Assembly (NCBI GenBank): GCA_023423895.1
Contig: JAFAER010000233.1
Span: 1 to 8,287 of the forward strand
DNA length: 8,287 bases
Direction of reading: 5' to 3'
Origin: Pseudomonadota bacterium
Lineage (GTDB): Bacteria; Myxococcota_A; Polyangia; Polyangiales; Polyangiaceae
Shown here: piece after piece, positions 6,397 to 8,287 of the stretch
Layout: every line of letters begins with the position of its first letter
How positions within the stretch are numbered: the stretch's first letter is position 1
Notes under the pieces: model-generated
Told to the model about the DNA's origin: nothing
The model's input: only the letters and a program-made list of their open reading frames with translations
Database searches by the model: none
Program-made: the position numbers and the translations under genes

Positions 6397-8154
6397 GTGT
6401 CGCGCTGGCGTGACCGACTGAAGCTCTACGTGTTGCTCCCCGCGATCGTCGTCGCGGTCGGAGTCCTTGCGTACTTCACGTTCCGGACGACGCTCCAGGC
6501 CGACTCCCTCCGGCAGCAGTCGGTGCTCGAGGCGACGCTCGCGCTCGCGACCGAGAAGGCGAACCGCCTCGATCGACAGATCATCGATCAAGACAACGTC
6601 GTCGTCGCGATCGCCGATCCCGCGCGCCTGGAGGAGCTCACGGAGCGATGGCTGCCTACTGCGCGTCGCGAGACGCCGACCGTGCGCGCGATCGTCGTGC
6701 TCGACGAGAGCCGCACCGTGCTGGCGTTCGCGTCGCGTGCGAGCGGGGCGTTCGCGGACGAAGAGGCGTTCCGGCGGCTCCTCACGCAGCGCATGGTCGC
6801 GGACATGGAGCTCGCGGCGCAGCCGGAGCAGCTCCGCCATCTTCATCGCGAGTACGCCTCGCAGAGCTACCTCCTCTCGTACTGGCAGCGGATGCACGGT
6901 GGGCGGCGATATCTCATCGTCGCCTGGCACGACATCGGCCGTCTCGTACGCGAGACGCTGCCGACACTCGCAGGCGATCCGCCGAGCGCTGCTCACGAGC
7001 CGACGCCTGCATCGCATCCACCGGCGACCAGCCGCGTGAACGTGATCGACGAGGAGGGGCGCATCATCCACGGCCCGCCGCTCCGCACCGGCGAGTTCAC
7101 GGTCGGCGTGCGCTTCCCGACGACGCTCTACAACTGGCGCGTCCAGGTCTCCCCGCAGGCGAGCGAAGAGATCGCGGCACGCGTGCAGAATCGCCGCTTG
7201 CTCGAGGTCACGATGGTGAGCTTGAGCGCGATCGTCATCGTGGTAGGTGCGATCGCGATCATCCTCGTCTCCGAGAAGGAGCGTCGCGTCTCGGCGCTGA
7301 AGAGCGAGTTCGTGGCGAACGTCAGCCACGAGCTGAAGACGCCGCTCGCCCTCGTACGCATGTTCGCGGAGATGCTCCAGTCGGGCCGCGTGTCGACGGA
7401 TGCGAAACGTCAGGAGTACCTGGACATCATCGTCCGCGAGAGCGAACGCCTGTCGGCGCTCATCGAGAACGTGCTCGACTTCGCCCGCCTCGAGCGTGGA
7501 CGCGGAAGCTACGAGTTCGCCGAGGGCGACGTCGGCGACGCGGTCACACGCGCCGCGAACGTCTACCGCTACCGCGCGGAGCGCGAGGGTGTCCGTCTCG
7601 TCGTCGATGTCGAGCCCAGCCTGCCGCGTGCACGCATCGACGAGCGCGCGATCCAGCTCGCGGTCGTGAACCTCGTCGACAACGCGCTCAAATACGCGCC
7701 GGGCAGCAACGAGATCCTCGTGCGTGTCGCCGCCGACGCGAACCAGGTCCGGGTCGACGTCATCGACGAGGGCCCCGGTGTCCCGCCGGACGAGCGCCAT
7801 CGCATCTTCGAGCGCTTCGTCCGGCTACCGTCGCGTGGCGACTCTCAGGTGCGCGGCAGTGGCATTGGACTTGCTCTGGTGAAGCACATTGCGGAGAGCC
7901 ACGGCGGCCGGGCCTGGGTCTCCGCGCGTGGTGATTCCGAGCGGGGCACCCACGTCGGAGAGACGAAAGGCTCGATGTTCAGCTTCTCGATCCCAGCCGC
8001 TGGGCCGCGTGAGCGCCGCCTTGACGCTGCGGGGGGCCATGACCTGCTGCCCTCGCGAGCCTCTGCGGCCCCACCCCCCGCGACTATCTCGAAGGATGGA
8101 GCTGAGGCGCCGCCGAGGAAGGGCCCAGCGCACCCCATCTCGACCGCCGATTGA
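6397..8154 (+). CDS. Membrane sensor histidine kinase (PhoR-like, no HAMP)
   Basis: This 585-residue two-component sensor autophosphorylates on His and passes the phosphate to a response regulator. It has a first membrane helix (about 9-29), an extracytoplasmic sensor (about 30-268), a second helix (about 270-291), then almost at once the dimerisation domain with H-box NVSHELKTP (His311). The short link (SEKERRVSALKSEF) leaves no room for a HAMP domain. The ATPase domain has N-box NLVDNALKY (Asn425, Asn429), G1 DVIDEGPGVP (Asp457), F-box FERFVRL and G2 GSGIGLAL (487-494), all intact. The sensor has two segments like the strands of a PAS/Cache fold (RAIVVLDESRTVLAF; VNVIDEEGRIIHGPP to NWRVQVSP), so a Cache-type sensor is inferred. 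The GTG start precedes the basic MSRWRDRLK leader; the next in-frame Met is at 133. The ATPase domain ends at FSFSIPAAG, and about 50 low-complexity residues follow. No response regulator is adjacent in the window. Confidence 0.93.
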   Translation: MSRWRDRLKLYVLLPAIVVAVGVLAYFTFRTTLQADSLRQQSVLEATLALATEKANRLDRQIIDQDNVVVAIADPARLEELTERWLPTARRETPTVRAIVVLDESRTVLAFASRASGAFADEEAFRRLLTQRMVADMELAAQPEQLRHLHREYASQSYLLSYWQRMHGGRRYLIVAWHDIGRLVRETLPTLAGDPPSAAHEPTPASHPPATSRVNVIDEEGRIIHGPPLRTGEFTVGVRFPTTLYNWRVQVSPQASEEIAARVQNRRLLEVTMVSLSAIVIVVGAIAIILVSEKERRVSALKSEFVANVSHELKTPLALVRMFAEMLQSGRVSTDAKRQEYLDIIVRESERLSALIENVLDFARLERGRGSYEFAEGDVGDAVTRAANVYRYRAEREGVRLVVDVEPSLPRARIDERAIQLAVVNLVDNALKYAPGSNEILVRVAADANQVRVDVIDEGPGVPPDERHRIFERFVRLPSRGDSQVRGSGIGLALVKHIAESHGGRAWVSARGDSERGTHVGETKGSMFSFSIPAAGPRERRLDAAGGHDLLPSRASAAPPPATISKDGAEAPPRKGPAHPISTAD

Positions 8155-8170
8155 CCCTGCAACGGCTGAG

Positions 8171-8198
8171 TTGACGGGGGGCCTGCAGAAGATATCGT
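8171..8198 (+). promoter_or_regulatory. Possible sigma-70 type promoter downstream of histidine kinase
   Basis: TTGACG (8171-8176, five of six matches to the -35 consensus) and TATCGT (8193-8198, four of six to the -10) are separated by 16 bases. The pair lies 17 bases after the histidine kinase stop, in sequence less GC-rich than the genes, and would drive a gene beginning near or beyond the right edge. A second TTGACG at 8203 and TATGTT at 8220 are only 11 bases apart and do not form a standard pair with each other. The call rests on motif similarity alone. Confidence 0.3.
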
Positions 8199-8243
8199 GA
8201 TCTTGACGCGGGAACGCTTTATGTTGCGCCCGCGCGAATACGT

Positions 8244-8287
8244 GTGTCCGCGCTCTCCGGAACGAGGGCGTTCGTTTGGGAGGTCTT
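8244..8287 (+). other. Possible start of another gene at window edge
   Basis: From GTG at 8244 the frame stays open to the end of the window, starting MSALSGTRAFVWEV, with G or C at 12 of 14 third codon positions, as in the neighbouring genes. No Shine-Dalgarno motif is visible. A second open frame from ATG at 8221 also reaches the edge but has poorer codon bias. Alternatively this is an untranslated leader: GAACG-AGGG-CGTTC (8260-8273) can form a small hairpin, and GGGAGG at 8278-8283 resembles a ribosome-binding site for a gene just outside. Fourteen codons are too few to decide. Confidence 0.2.

Noticed and set aside
8203..8225. TTGACG and TATGTT as a -35/-10 promoter pair
   Set aside because: Only 11 bases separate them, far below the usual 16-18 base spacing.
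8221..8287. Open frame from ATG at 8221 as a new gene
   Set aside because: Only 22 codons are visible, third positions show weaker GC bias than in the neighbouring genes, and the peptide is Arg/Pro/Ser-rich; it cannot be supported.

Overview
The window looks like chromosomal DNA of a GC-rich member of the Myxococcota, most likely of the Polyangiales type. The reasons are strong G/C preference at third codon positions, a Hanks-type Ser/Thr kinase with a single membrane anchor and a PEGA-like tail, a GAF protein carried on very long Pro/Ala linkers, and short tandem repeats between genes. The taxonomic guess rests on gene style only, since no rRNA or other marker is present.

Layout. Two genes lie on the minus strand at the left: the first 32 codons of a putative lipoprotein (1-96, cut by the window edge, with a 22-base G tract inside its coding region) and, upstream of it, a membrane-anchored Ser/Thr protein kinase (177-1910). 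A 389-base divergent intergenic region (1911-2299) follows; it holds operator-like repeats close to the kinase start, a 44-base tetranucleotide microsatellite and an imperfect inverted repeat. On the plus strand come a LolC/LolE-family permease with a roughly 160-residue low-complexity insertion in its periplasmic domain (2300-3997), a 747-residue protein with a C-terminal GAF domain (4046-6289), a short spacer with GGAGCC heptamer repeats, and a PhoR-like membrane sensor histidine kinase started by GTG (6397-8154). The last 133 bases hold a possible promoter and perhaps the start of another gene.

How the genes may fit together. The permease family releases lipoproteins from the inner membrane for transport to the outer membrane, and the divergent minus-strand pair includes a putative lipoprotein, so an envelope theme is possible but unproven. 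The Ser/Thr kinase, GAF protein and histidine kinase are all signalling proteins. None has an obvious partner here: there is no response regulator for the histidine kinase and no LolD-type ATPase for the permease.

Most of the window is ordinary myxobacterial gene content. The features most worth a second look are the poly-G tract inside the lipoprotein reading frame, the insertion in the Lol permease, the microsatellite in the divergent promoter region, and the architecture of the GAF protein. I found no mobile element, CRISPR array, RNA gene or clear novel defence or metabolic system.
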